Part shown: positions 34,685 to 46,104 of the stretch, in pieces
Layout of the letters: every line of letters begins with the position of its first letter
Position numbering within the stretch: position 1 is the stretch's first letter
Source: Fistulifera solaris
Lineage: Eukaryota; Bacillariophyta; Bacillariophyceae; Naviculales; Stauroneidaceae
Direction: 5' to 3'
DNA length: 64,000 bases
Assembly: GCA_030295235.1 (NCBI GenBank)
Contig: AP026142.1
Coordinates: forward strand, 434,001-498,000
Program-made: the position numbers and the translations under genes
Notes under the pieces: model-generated
Told to the model about the DNA's origin: nothing
The model's input: only the letters and a program-made list of their open reading frames with translations
Databases searched by the model: none

Positions 34685-36036
34685 TTAGAGTCTTCCCCCG
34701 ATATCGTTGTCCTCCCCAATCGAGCTGTCTTCTTCGAAATCTTCGTCTGAATCGTCGTCCCCTTCGAAAAAAAGACCCAAAAGTGCGAACCAGTCTTGAA
34801 CTCTTTGTTTCTCAGTTGATAAATCGGTGACTCTAAGGTTCGCCCAAGAACGATACACTTCTGAAAGGGACCCAAAGAGTGAAGATTCTATTGCGGAATG
34901 GGCTGCTGCAGCTGAGGAAGAAGAGTCGTGCTTTGACGGCATGATTGCTGCTTCGGATAAGTTGTGCGATATGTGTGTAAGAGAGGCAATTTCTTCTTCT
35001 ATTGCCAGTTCTTCAAGAATATTTAGATGCACCAGCCGAACGAACAGAATGGATAAAAGTGTGGGATATTCCAATACGTACACGGGGTGAGCTTTCAGCA
35101 AAAGAACCACGATTTGCTGCACAAGTGGCCGGTTGCAATGATGCGCCAACCTGTGAATTGGAAAAAATCCGTCGTCATCCTTGTGCCGGATGAGATGAGG
35201 ATACTTAGAAATGAGGTGGCGACAAATTTTGGCCGTGTCAGGACAGCATTTATTGGTTTTTGGAACGCGTGTATCTTCTTTTTCGGTAAGTAGGGAACAC
35301 GCCTGATGCAGCATGTTGCAACCTCCAGGTAAAATGTCGTGTACAGCTTCGGGGTATCGTTCTGCCATCCAAATAAATATTTCCGCATCGGGTTCCCTCC
35401 AACCCAGCATTGTCACCGAAAGCGGGTAGCCGAAGCGGTTTGCTTCGTCTTTTTCACCGAGTCCTTGCGGGTACAACTCATAGAACTCTTTACGAGCCTC
35501 AACGTTTTCCAGAGTACACATGTCATTGAAGATACCGTGCACCATCTTTAGGTGGGGCGGAACCTTTGGCTCATTTCACTTTGAAAAATCCATGGAAAGC
35601 GCTCAACAATCCATGGAAGCAACACACTGTGCCAGGTATCCTCCGCAATCATATAAATGGGTGCACCTTGGTGATACGTGTAGGGATCACCATTTGACCA
35701 CAGTAGGGCATGAGGATTTGTCTCGATCACGAGCTGGATTGTTTTGCAGCACTCGCCAAGTGTCTCATCAATAAGAGTTTTCAAAAGCGACTGCGCGTCT
35801 GTTTTGACAATCGTTCGGGCAAGAATAGGATGGGCTGATACCTCTTCCTGTATGCTGTGATGCAAGCGGTCAGCAGCCATTTCTAGAGATTCTACAGATT
35901 CTTCTTCTTCGCCACCTTGAATGATCATTTTAAAGTCGAATACTTCTTTCAGCAACGCATGAAACTTGTTACGCAACTCCGGTGACAAATCCGTATCTGA
36001 CACTGGTTTGACAAGCTCGGTTGATTCGTTTGACAT
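34685..36036 (-). CDS. Ankyrin-like repeat protein, paralogue D
   Basis: Two open parts, 35548-36036 and 34685-35545, together span the whole family core: NPHALLW, APIYMIAEDTW, FPWIFQSEM, FYELYPQGL, FIWMAERYPEAVH, RLAHHCNRPLVQQ and SEVYRSWANLR, then a short acidic end. They are out of frame by one base near 35561-35562. Adding one base to the AA pair there (TT on the coding strand) restores the PPHLKM motif and a 450-residue protein, so I treat it as a gene with a probable read error. Start at 36036 (MSNESTELVKPV) is the only ATG matching the family position. Closest to C, whose downstream flank is also shared. Confidence 0.65.
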
Positions 36037-36420
36037 GCTGATCTATAAATTTATAAAGGGAAAATAAGCAATGCGACTCTTCGCAGTTGCTTTCGCAAGT
36101 AACGCAGGGTCGAAATGCGTTCTCTTTGAGGTTTTGTGCTTTTGGAGGGAGTGGAGTGCTCACTTATAATGGACCGACGAGCTCGTTCTGGATCCCGGTC
36201 ACAAAGAAACATAGGAGAATGAAAACCGTATTAGTCGCGGGTACGAACGCTATTCAGTAACGCGAAACTCAAAGCAACGCGCGCGCAGCGCAATACCTTT
36301 GTACGTATGTCGTCCGCATGCCGATGATCGACCAAGCATTTTCATGAGGAGAATATATTATTGCTCCATTTTCATTCTTGTTCATTCTCCGTAGTTGCTT
36401 TTACTCTTCGAAACTATAAT
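36037..36420. other. Divergent region between paralogue D and EngB
   Basis: Holds promoters for both genes; no other feature seen. Confidence 0.4.
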
Positions 36421-37912
36421 ATGCAGTGTAATCATCCCTATCACAAGCTCCATTCAATATGCTTGTTGGCAATTGTCTTATCGATATGCCGGACAAATTC
36501 GTTTCTTTTATCACCTGCCCAGCACAGGACGATAGTTCGACCTACTTTTCATCGAACGAAGTTATTTGCCAATAAACGACCCAACAAGCCAACTGGTAAT
36601 ACTTCTAGCAACAAAAACAAAGCAACTAGTAATAATGGCAAAAGATGAAGCCTCAGCAGCAACAACCCCGGGCTTCATCGTCGGCGTCTTTTCCGAACCT
36701 GCAAAAAAGAAAGACAGTAGTAAAAAGACCAGAAGCTCGACACCGCCGTGGCAAGTCCTCAGTGCGAAAGAGGCAAAAGCAAATATATCGAAAGAAATTG
36801 ATCGAAGGAATCAAATCAAAGAAGGTGTGGCTCCCACTCATCAACTTACGGCATCCAAAAACTCATCGCGCGAATCGAAAATCCTGTCGAAGGATTTTCT
36901 CGCGGACGCGGATCGTAAATTGTTGAATTGGAAGCCATTTAATCCTGATAAAGCAATCATGGGTATGAAAATGGTCGGATCTTACTTGGATGACCGTCAA
37001 CTTCCTCCTCGATTGGGTGTACCCGAGGTGGCTTTTCTAGGTCGATCCAACGTGGGCAAATCGAGTCTTCTCAACCGACTCACGGCATCAGCCGTTCAAT
37101 CCTCGACCAAAGCGCGTGTCGGCAAAACACCAGGTGCTACCGCCAGTGTGAATCTGTACTCGTTGTACAATCGCAAAGAAAAGGATCTACTGGGATTTGT
37201 CGATCTGCCCGGGTTCGGTTTCGCTAAATTGTCGAAGGATACCAAAGCGGCCGTCGAAGCTGCAGCCGAAAACTATCTCGGCAAACGAAAAGAACTAATG
37301 TTGGGTATATTATTGGTGGATATTCGGAGAACACCGAGCGAAGATGATCGTGCCGTATTGGCGGCCTTGTTTGATATGGGAGTGCCCATTGCCGTAGTCG
37401 CCACCAAGACGGACAAGATTTCGTCGTCGAATGAAAGAGAGAAACAGCTACTGGAAATCAATCAAGAACTAGGATTGCCCGAAGGTCAACCACTCTGTGT
37501 GAGCAGCGTGACGGGCGAAGGAATTCGCGATTTATGGAGAATCGTATTAGAGGCATGCGAAGCGGGGGTAGCCGAGAAATTCGCACAGTATCAAGAAAAG
37601 TCTGAAGAGATGGACGATGAGGACGACTATGATGATGACGAAAGAGGCCTTGATACGTTCGAAGACTCGGAGGATATAGTGTACGATCAGGGCTATGACT
37701 GGGTTCATGGGAATTATTATGAAGATGATACGGAGGAGGGTGACGACGAAGACGGCGAATATTTGGGCGAAGATGATTCGTACGAATTTGAGGACGACGA
37801 TGATTTCTTTTACGACCTTGACATTTCCAATGTACAGAACAATTCTCCCAAAGAAACACTCAAGGATCTAAGAAAAAGAGTGCGAGATATGGAACGAAGA
37901 GGGGATGTGTAA
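36421..37912 (+). CDS. engB: EngB/YihA-type GTPase, plastid targeted, with acidic C-terminal extension
   Basis: TrmE-Era-EngA family GTPase, in bacteria needed for assembly of the large ribosomal subunit and so probably for plastid ribosomes here. N-terminus from the ATG at 36421 is a signal peptide (LHSICLLAIVLSICR) followed by TNSFLLSP and a Ser/Thr/Arg-rich transit stretch. GTPase motifs: GRSNVGKSS (G1), PGATASVN (G2), DLPGFGF (G3), TKTDK (G4), SSVTGEG (G5). After the domain comes an extension of over 100 residues rich in Asp and Glu, absent from bacterial EngB. The frame breaks at 36640-36643 (AAAA). Three As give NNGKDEASAATT and 496 residues. A short intron is a weaker alternative. Confidence 0.88.
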
Positions 37913-37943
37913 ACTGACATTAAGTAACAAATAGGTAGATTAA

Positions 37944-38939
37944 TCAGCACAGTTGATGTGCGCTTTCACTCTTTGCGGATTGCAACAGCGCGTTGCGCAT
38001 CTCGGTACTCTCCTTACTCGAGGAAGGAACAAATGTTGTTTTACAATGGGGAGCGGATCCGACATTTTGAATCATATCAAAGTACTGAGTGAGAAGTAAC
38101 AAATCCATTACATCTTTCGTACCAGCACCTTGCACATTACTGGAAAAGTCCACAATGCTGGATCGCAAACCATCGACAATAGCCTTGCGTTGTTTGGAAA
38201 CTCCCACACCAGACAGATACTTCGATTCAGCTTCCGCTTCAGCCGCTTTGACTTGAAGAATTTTGTCTCCTTCCGCCTTTTCGGCAGCAGCATATTTCAT
38301 ACGCTTCGAACTATTGATTTCGTTCATGGCGTCCTGGTCGTATGCATAGTGTGAGTCTCATGCAATTCAGTAGACTATTCAAGCATCACCAACTTACTTT
38401 GACGCGTTCATCCGGATCGAGATCGGTGATCAGCACTTGTACAATTTGATACCCATAATTGGTCATCGTTTCTGCTAGAGCATTCTTTACCGTCAATGCC
38501 AATTCTTCTTTGGCTTCAAAGACAGCATCGAGTTCCAAGCTTGGGAGTTCAGAGCGCAGGACCTATAGAGAGCAAGAGCGAAAGCGGTAAGAATTTTGGA
38601 GCAAGTTCGAAACAGAAAGAACCGTAGAGTACGTACATCAAAAACATGAGAGGTGATTTGTTGGGTGGGATTGGTGAGCGCATAATAGGCATCAAATACT
38701 TTTTCACGCAACACTTGATACTGGACCGAAACGCCCGCCGTGAGAAAAACATTATCGAGTGTTTTGGTCTCTACTCGCACATCCAGTTGCTGCACGCGGA
38801 AGGACAACTTCCCCACGAGTTGTTCCATGGGACAAATAGTGTAATTGAATCCAGGTTGCACTAGTCGCGAAAAAAGACCAAATCGTTCGACCACTCCGAC
38901 TTCGGCGGTCTGAATGATGAAGCAACAGGGAAAGCACAT
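37944..38939 (-). CDS. HIR/stomatin-like SPFH (band 7) protein
   Basis: Membrane-scaffold protein of the hypersensitive-induced-reaction group, which in plants sits at the plasma membrane and affects cell death and ion flux. Three exons (38637-38939, 38398-38562, 37944-38333) with introns of 74 and 64 nt give 285 residues. It begins MCFPCC, like the N-terminal cysteine-containing HIR start that is acylated in plants. Then come VGVVERFGLF, KLSFRVQQLDVRVETKTLDNVF, FEAKEELA, ITDLDPDERVK-DAMNEINSSKR and a coiled-coil of repeated Ala/Glu/Lys. Its stop lies 31 bp from the convergent EngB stop. Role in diatoms not known. Confidence 0.88.
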
Positions 38940-39515
38940 GATGACCAATGTCGGTGATGATTCGCAAAAGATGAGGTGCAGTGTACTATGGAGCGACCAA
39001 GACGGATAACGAGATTGCGGTTGTTTTTCGTCTCCAAAGAGTCAATACGTCTTTTATCAATGCCGGGGCGCAATACGATAGGTTGAATACTTCGAACGAT
39101 AAGGGCGGTACTGGTACATAAATCGCAACGAAATCGTTTTGCTGTAAATAATTACAAACAACAATTATTATGCGAAAGCTTGATGATGCGAGATGCGAGC
39201 TTCCGATTCGATTCAGCTCTCTAGTTTCACTATATATATTTTTGTGCCAAAGACGTATCATCACGAATAAAGCAAAGGAGTGAATAAGGTGTCTCGCTTG
39301 CTCGGTGGCTCAACAATTTTGTACACACTTTAGTACCGCTACGAATCCCGGATACGGATACCGCATTCATCGAAACAAAACGATCTGCTATGCCAGCGAT
39401 GATGATCTTTTTCCAGCCTTTTTATCTTCCAGGTTAGGTGACAACAATCATTCACGGTTCATAAGTATACTAAAGCTAAGAAAACACCTGATTAGCATTC
39501 TAGTCAATAAACAAT
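38940..39515. other. Divergent region between HIR and paralogue E
   Basis: No gene recognised; presumed promoters. Confidence 0.35.
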
Positions 39516-40818
39516 ATGGCACACGATGCGCCCGAGGCAATTCTTGATACGGCACTGCCACCGGAATTGCTACTAGCGTTCCGCGCAATTTTCTCTCATC
39601 CTGCCTTTGACTTTCCCAATTGTTGGAATGGAGATAACGAGCCTGCGGAAGCGGCGGCTGTGCTCTTGTATCAAGACATCAAAAATGAACTTTCGGCGCA
39701 TCCCATCTTGGCGCGTACAATCAACGCAAATGGACAGACACTATTGGAAAAAGTCATCGTAGCCCGAGCCAGTGCCTGTCGGGACACTCTTCAATTCCTC
39801 ATTGAGACAAATCCACACGCCTTGATATGGGAGCATGGCGTTCGTCGTCATCGTCGTGGCAAGTTAATTGCACCGATTCATCGGCTAGGGGAAAGCTTTT
39901 TGGGGAGAAGGCCTACTTCCGTGGATTATGGAGAAATATCCGTGGGTGTTTCAGCACCAACTGTGTCAAGAAAATCCACCACATGTTGCCATGGTGAGAT
40001 CTTGGGTCTACAATCGATGTGACCTGGAAACCGTTCGAAGCTTTTATGAACTGTACCCACAGGGACTCCGCGAGAAAGAAAGCAATTTTGACTAGTATTA
40101 TCCTTTATGGGTAAGTCTAGGGGGCTGTGAAGCGCCCAATTCAGACTTGTTTATCTGGATGGCGAAACAATACCCAGAAGCTGTATATCATGAACCATCT
40201 CACGGTTATACTCTACTGCACGAGTTCTGTGCTTCACTTGTCAAGAGAGTCGTGGAAGATTACGATGGCTGGACCACAATGAGCGTGGGAAACATATGCC
40301 GTTTCCTCATTTCTGAACATTCCAGTCTAGTTCGACAACAAACACAAAGCAAATTTTTGCCCATTCACCTTCTTTCTGGTTCTTGCAAGTGGTCCATTGT
40401 ACCAGAAGTTGTGATTCTTTTGTTGAAAGCGTACCCCGAGAGCGTACAAACAAGGCCTGCGAATCCGTGCGTGATGGACCCTTCTCAGGTCCCATTCATC
40501 CAGGTAGTGTATCCACTGATTTTAAAAGAACTGGAAGTCGATCAAGAGATCTCGTTGCTAGGTCCAATTTTGAAAAATTTAAAGGAGGCGGCCAGAGTTT
40601 CGACTCATCGAATTCCATTGACGAGTGCGAGCGATGATGGTTCCGTACGGAATGCTGATATTCTTGATTCCCTTTCCGAAGTGTTTCAATGTTGGGCCAA
40701 TCAACGCGTTGATGGTTTATCAGCACGGAAGCAGGAAATTGTTAAGTCTATGGATGAACAGGGTAAGCGGTTCGTAGTAGTAAGCGACAACAGCAGTAGA
40801 GATCACTCAGAGGATTAA
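39516..40818 (+). pseudogene. Ankyrin-like paralogue E, at least one in-frame stop
   Basis: ATG at 39516 (MAHDAPEAIL) opens a family N-terminus that runs through ETNPHALIW. The frame shifts at 39897-39901 (TTTTT). With four Ts it continues LLPWIMEKYPWVFQHQLC. A TAG at 40093-40095 then interrupts just before YYPLWVSLGG; this one is not at a homopolymer. From there LFIWMAKQYPEAVY, FLISEHSSLVRQ and SEVFQCWANQRVD are intact to the stop at 40818. It has no long acidic tail. So one probable read error and one probable real nonsense codon; the copy may be inactive. Confidence 0.6.
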
Positions 40819-41490
40819 GATTTGAAAATGATTTGCCTAAGAATGCTTTTGTACCGTAGGATGAGTAGGATGGCGTCTGTTGGAAGCCCATGTGGAGCAC
40901 CAATGACGTTTCTACGAATTTTATCCTCATTTGTAGTAGACACCCCTCTAAACGAAATCACAAGCTACGAATCCATTCATCAATAAACACACTCAAGAGA
41001 ATAGAGACTAGCTGAAACAATGCATGCGGATTCTGGAATAAACTCCGAAATGCGTTTGACGTAGTCTACTGTAGGTAATTATTTGTAGTCGGTTTGGCAT
41101 CGTCGGGGTCCACATTAGCCGGGACTGACACGTAGTTGAATATCGCTGGACGCGACGGTGATACCTGGTAGCGCAGTTTTTCTCTAAAGTCATTACGGAG
41201 TACGGTACTTTTTGTCAAATGCCAACGAGGTAAACCTTACATATAAAACAGTCGATTACAATCATTCAATGTTCCTTATAACCTATAACTCAACGGTCGA
41301 AAACTATGTCCGAAACGGTGCTCATAATATCGGCGCGTTGCATGTCCCTTCCAAAGAGAGCAATAACGTCAGTCACGCCGACCCATTTTTCGACAGTTTT
41401 TGAAGTGAAAGTGAGTTCATCCTTTTAGCTTGTCGCGCAATGCAGGTGAACTCCATTTTTTCGGCATATCTCGACTAGCAGTCCATCCTG
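40819..41490. other. Intergenic region between paralogues E and F
   Basis: Contains TACCTGGTA (41162-41170) and TACGGAGTA (41194-41202) only 23 bp apart, about 290 bp before the F start. No gene seen. Confidence 0.45.
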
Positions 41491-42909
41491 ATGAATCGAG
41501 CCAACATGTCGTACGAGATCCCCGAAGCGTTCACGCCTATTTTGAATACGGATGTTTCACGAGAGTTGGATGACAAATTTCAAGCCTTGTTCGATAAAGT
41601 GATCGACCACGATCACAGCAAAGCAGAACATTTCTATCAGCGTATCAAGGAAGAAGTTACCGCGGAGCCCCTTCTGGTCCGAATGATCAACACATCTATG
41701 GAGAACTGGTCGCTACTGGGGGCTGTCTGCAGGTGGGCCAAATTCGACTGCCAAGGAACTATCCTGTTCCTTATTGAGCAGAATCCGCACGCCTTAATGT
41801 GGGTAGGGCGTAGTCGCGACAGGAATAAGAGATGTGCACCGATTCATTTGATAGGGGAAAGCAGCAGAAATTGCACTTGGCTCTTTTGGATTGTGAAGCG
41901 CTATCCGTGGGTCTTTGAGCATAAAGTATGCCAGCGAAATCCGCCGCACTTGAGCATGGTTCGATGCTGGGCTAATGGTGACTGTGAATCGGAAGTAATT
42001 CGATGGTTTTATGAGGCTTACCCACAAGGGCTCCATGAGAAAGAGCGAATTACATCGACCGTCGGAAAGTACGCCTTGATGGTCAGCCTGGAAGGATCGG
42101 AAGAGCCGGACGCGGATATCTTTATCTGGATGGCAGAGCAACATCCCGATGCAATCTATTACAAAACAGTTCGGGGTTATTCAATTTTACATCAAGTTTG
42201 TGAAGCGTTGGGCGCGAAGGAAAATGAGTACCAGTTCGTACCTTTCAAGTGTTCACCAAACATGGCCAAGATAGCTCGTTACCTCATCTCGGAGCATTCG
42301 GATCTGGTTCGCCAACGAATCCACCGTTGCGGGTACTTGCTGATTCATCTGCTAGCGACTCGCTTAAATCACCCTTTGGTACAGGAAATGGTGATTCTCT
42401 TGCTGAAAGCGTATCCCGAGTGTATTCAAGTGAAGGCTGCAAAATGTCGCCCGGAGCTTTCAGTTCTTCCTTTCATACAGGAACTTTATCCCCTGCTCAT
42501 GTCTGAGCTAGAAGTTGATACCGAAATAGCACTGCTTGCTCAGTTATCGGATAGTATGGCAAATGCCGTGCTCATTTCAGGAGATAGTTCTCTCGTCAAG
42601 AACTCGTTTTTGGGTTCCATTTCCGAAATCTTCCGTTGCTGGGCTGATCTTAGAATCGCTCACGTCTCAATTCAACAACAGCGTATCAGAGATGGCATTG
42701 CGGAAATGTGTCATCGCCATGAAGGGGAGGATGTTCCAGACGAATTGGTGGATGAAGACGACTTTTGGAATGAAGTTTGTTTCTCGGATTATGAGAGCGA
42801 CGAAGAACCTGATGAACAAAACGATTCGGACGGAGATAGTGCCTCAGAATTTGAGAGTACCAGTGATAACGTGAGCAGCGACAGTGACAATGAAGATGAT
42901 TGGTATTAA
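41491..42909 (+). CDS. Ankyrin-like repeat protein, paralogue F
   Basis: Intact single-exon copy, 472 residues, or 467 from the second ATG at 41506 where MSYEIPEAF matches the family start. Repeats are clear: LIEQNPHALMW, CAPIHLIGESSRNCTWLFWIV, YPWVFEHKVCQ, PPHLSMVRCW, FYEAYPQGL, DADIFIWMAEQHPDAIYY, YSILHQVCEALG, ARYLISEHSDLVRQ, LLIHLLATRLNHPLVQE and LLLKAYPECIQVKA. SEIFRCWADLRIA and a strongly acidic tail of about 60 residues close the protein. With A it is the best reference for the family. The acidic tail and lack of signal peptide suggest a cytosolic or nuclear binding protein; this is inference. Confidence 0.87.
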   Translation: MNRANMSYEIPEAFTPILNTDVSRELDDKFQALFDKVIDHDHSKAEHFYQRIKEEVTAEPLLVRMINTSMENWSLLGAVCRWAKFDCQGTILFLIEQNPHALMWVGRSRDRNKRCAPIHLIGESSRNCTWLFWIVKRYPWVFEHKVCQRNPPHLSMVRCWANGDCESEVIRWFYEAYPQGLHEKERITSTVGKYALMVSLEGSEEPDADIFIWMAEQHPDAIYYKTVRGYSILHQVCEALGAKENEYQFVPFKCSPNMAKIARYLISEHSDLVRQRIHRCGYLLIHLLATRLNHPLVQEMVILLLKAYPECIQVKAAKCRPELSVLPFIQELYPLLMSELEVDTEIALLAQLSDSMANAVLISGDSSLVKNSFLGSISEIFRCWADLRIAHVSIQQQRIRDGIAEMCHRHEGEDVPDELVDEDDFWNEVCFSDYESDEEPDEQNDSDGDSASEFESTSDNVSSDSDNEDDWY

Positions 42910-43553
42910 TAATCTCGCATGTTGCATTCTGCATTCTTGCATCGTGGACTGGTTGACGAATAAGCAAAGAGATTTTCGTGACTCGATACAAATTTCACCT
43001 TGTCCTTATTTGCAAGGCTGTGTTTTGCCCTTTTATGTAACTACTCCGGTGTTTGTAGAATTTCAATATGACTGTTTAGGGTCCCATAATGTACATAGTA
43101 TTGAGACTTTTCCAAGACTGCTTTTCAGTATGGATTTGGGTTGTTCCGTACCAAACTGCTATCGAACCTCTCGACACCATTTGTCTTGAGACAATGGTTC
43201 CTGTCGTTAAAGTCTACTATTAGTACAGTGTTAGAATGCAATGCATGCCCTGTTCTTCGTGATCAACTTAGTTTTTCCGTGCACTGGTTTTCCACATATA
43301 TGATCCATGTCGCAGAGCTCGATGATTCGAGGCAGTTTCAATTTCACAGGCCACTTTGTAAAGGATACTCCTGAGTGATACTCAGTCGTGAGACACGAGA
43401 GGGACCGCAACGCAGCCAGATCGTGCGACGAGAACCTGTTGTGTTTCTGACGCTTTGCTCCTCCTTTTTCACACGACAGGAAACAATTTTGCGATAACTT
43501 TCCTATCCTGTAGACAGGATAGGTATAATTCTGTCATGGAAAAGCCGTTCACC
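42910..43553. other. Intergenic region between paralogues F and G
   Basis: Short open frames only; presumed promoter of G at its right end. Confidence 0.35.
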
Positions 43554-45091
43554 ATGTCATACGACATACCCAAATCCTTCTTATCTGTCCCCGATTCAAA
43601 ATTGCCACCTGAGTTGAAAGAAACGTTTCACTCTTTGTGCAAGGAAGCGGAAGACATAATTAAAATGCAGGATTTGACGGAACATCGCGAATCCACAGTG
43701 GCACGCTTCCATCGACGTGTCGTGGACAACTTCTCGGCACATCCTGTCTTGGCCCGCACTGTAGTAGCTGACCATGAGAGAATACGAGAGTTGACACTAC
43801 TGGCGATGGTTTGCTTCAGTGGCTCGATTTGTCGGGAAACCATTTATTTCCTCCTTCAAGTCAATCCATATGCACTGCTGTATGTTTTGTTTATGAATGA
43901 TAGCCTCATTCATGTCATTGCGGTGGATCGGCGGATCTATGACGTGCTCCTTTGGATTGTCGAGCACTATCCGTGGGTGTTTCAGCATGCAGTGTGCCAG
44001 CTAAAGCCACCTCACATTTGGTTGATGAGAGATTACGTCTATGGCCAGTGTAGTCTGGAAACGGTGCGGAAGTTTTACGAACTGTATCCGCAAGGTCTCC
44101 GGGAAAGAGAAACTTCACTACTTATGTTTGGGCCTTGGTATCCTCTATCACTGTGCATTGATGGAGAAAATGATCCCGATGCCAATTTCTGTATTTGGAT
44201 GGCTAAGCAATTCCCTGATGCTGTTTATCATTTACTAACTAGGGGCTTCATGAAATACACAGTGTTGCAAAGGTTTGTTCTTCTCTTGCTAGTACCAGGT
44301 GTACGTCAAATATGGCCAAAATTTGCCGTTTTCTTATTACCGAACATGCTGATCTAATCCGGCAACAAGGATGTTTTGGCGAACCTTTACCGATTGTTAC
44401 TCTGGCAGCACACTGCAACCGTCCCCTGGTGCAGGAAGCGGCTGTTCTCATGATGAAAACGTGCCCCGAGTGCGTGAAAGACAATGCAGGCAACTGGCTC
44501 CCTTCACTTTCTCCGAATCCGTTCATTCAGCAAGTTCATCCGCTTGTTGTACAAGAGTTAGAAATCGAAAGGGAAATTTCTCTTTTATCTCGGATATCGG
44601 ATGATATTTCCAAGGCAGCAATCATGACGAGGCATCAATCTCCGAGGGCAGTCATCATAAAATCACATCTACTTGGTTGTCTTTCGGAAGTCTATTGTTC
44701 CTGGTCAAACCTTCGAATTTCAGATGTCCTGCAAAGACAGAAGCAACAAATACAGGAGCAAATAGCGGAAGTGTGCCGTAAATTGGAAGGGAATAACGGT
44801 TTTGAGATAATGTGGTATGATGGAATTAGAGAAGAATTCGAAATGCTAGATTGGATTGCGCATTACGACTCGAACACTGACGATGAAAATGTTCACTTCG
44901 ACGAAATGGAAGACAGACTGAACGAAGATAGTGAATCTGAATTGGAAAGCGAAGAGGATGAGGAGACGGAGGACGACTACGATGACGATTCTTCTGATGA
45001 AATTGAGGGCTTCACTTATGAAGATGCAGTACGCACATCTTCGATCGAAATGGGCGGTGTCCGGTTATACTATGAAAGGCCTCTCTTGTGA
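43554..45091 (+). CDS. Ankyrin-like repeat protein, paralogue G
   Basis: Begins MSYDIPKSF at 43554 (an ATG at 43536 is also in frame). Carries LLQVNPYALLY, LIHVIAVDRR, YPWVFQHAVC, FYELYPQGL, FCIWMAKQFPDAVYH, then CRFLITEHADLIRQ, LAAHCNRPLVQE and SEVYCSWSNLRISD, with a Glu/Asp-rich tail. The frame breaks at 44269-44271 (AAA). A fourth A gives YTVLQKVCSSLAS and a 512-residue protein, so a read error is likely. Family hydrophobic positions differ most from A and B in the third repeat. Closest relative is H. An open acidic segment at 45339-45647 may be a further tail. Confidence 0.68.
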
Positions 45092-46104
45092 AGGTCATGC
45101 GTCACACTCTGACAATGACGACAACAACTCTCCCGAAATCGACGCTGATGATAGGTCAAGTGAGAATTGTTTTGTCTGAAGAGGAAGAAGGCAATTATTT
45201 TGACTGGAACTGAGGATGATGAGTATTTGCACGAAGGCCGTTCGTTCACCCAAGGATTAAAAGGACGGCAATGTTCCCACCGGCAACGGTGTCGAATAGG
45301 GCAATGTCTTTCCCATCGGCATTGCGGATAATGAAGTCTTGTATGACGAAAGCTCCCCTGAAGCCGAGAAAGAGGAAGATGTGTTCAATGGCAACAAGGC
45401 AATTGACTACGATCATGCATATCAGTCTCCTGAGACTGACAACGTTCACAAGCATCCTGATGAAGCAGATCAGTACAAAGATGATAGTGTTTTTTTTGAT
45501 GAGATTGGAAAGGTTGACGCACCAGATGAAGTCGAGGAAGAAGCTTGCTACTATGATAATGCAGAATCAGATGAGATCGAATTTAGATCATCTCATACAG
45601 CATTGGTGAGAGCTTGCGTCTATCATCGATGTGACCTCAAACGATGAAACCACGACTTGAGATTGAGGGTAAGAAGACGATGATTTCACCAAAAACGTGA
45701 TGATAACGATGACTGATCTTCCAACAAAATACGCAACGAAGGTTGTAGATACTTTTGTAAGTTTTTAGTTATACTCCGTATAAAAAAAAATTGCAGCTCT
45801 AACCTTACCGTAGAACTCTCCCTGTCGGATCACGAACCACGAATGAATAAAAAGATCTCGCCGCACCCATGTGGCTCTCGGAAGTTCGACGTGTTTGTCA
45901 TTATTATTTCTGAAAAAGGTGAGAAGAGAAATGATTTGTAGTCGAAAGTATTATGTTTGATCTTCCAAAACGACCTGCTCAAGTACCGGTACCTTACGAG
46001 TCTTGTCTCGACCACTTCCCCTTTCTCAATTGACCAAGACTTGTTTTGCTACTTTTCTTTGTCGAACCAGTTCTTGAATTTGCCTGATTGAAAAGTGCAA
46101 CATC
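45092..46104 (+). other. Region downstream of G with acidic-tail-like sequence
   Basis: Open plus-strand stretch 45339-45647 encodes an Asp/Glu-rich peptide (such as EKEEDVFNGNKAIDYDHAY) that parallels one after H at 47710-47895. It is probably remnant tail coding of a once longer G. The right part is the presumed H promoter; TACTCCGTA at 45772-45780. Confidence 0.4.

Noticed and set aside
36596-36656. A 49- or 61-nt intron in EngB
   Set aside because: Splice sites are weak, and shortening the AAAA run at 36640 by one base gives a smooth reading without any intron.
37458-37859. Antisense open frame of 133 codons under EngB
   Set aside because: It mirrors the repetitive acidic coding on the other strand and has no protein features.
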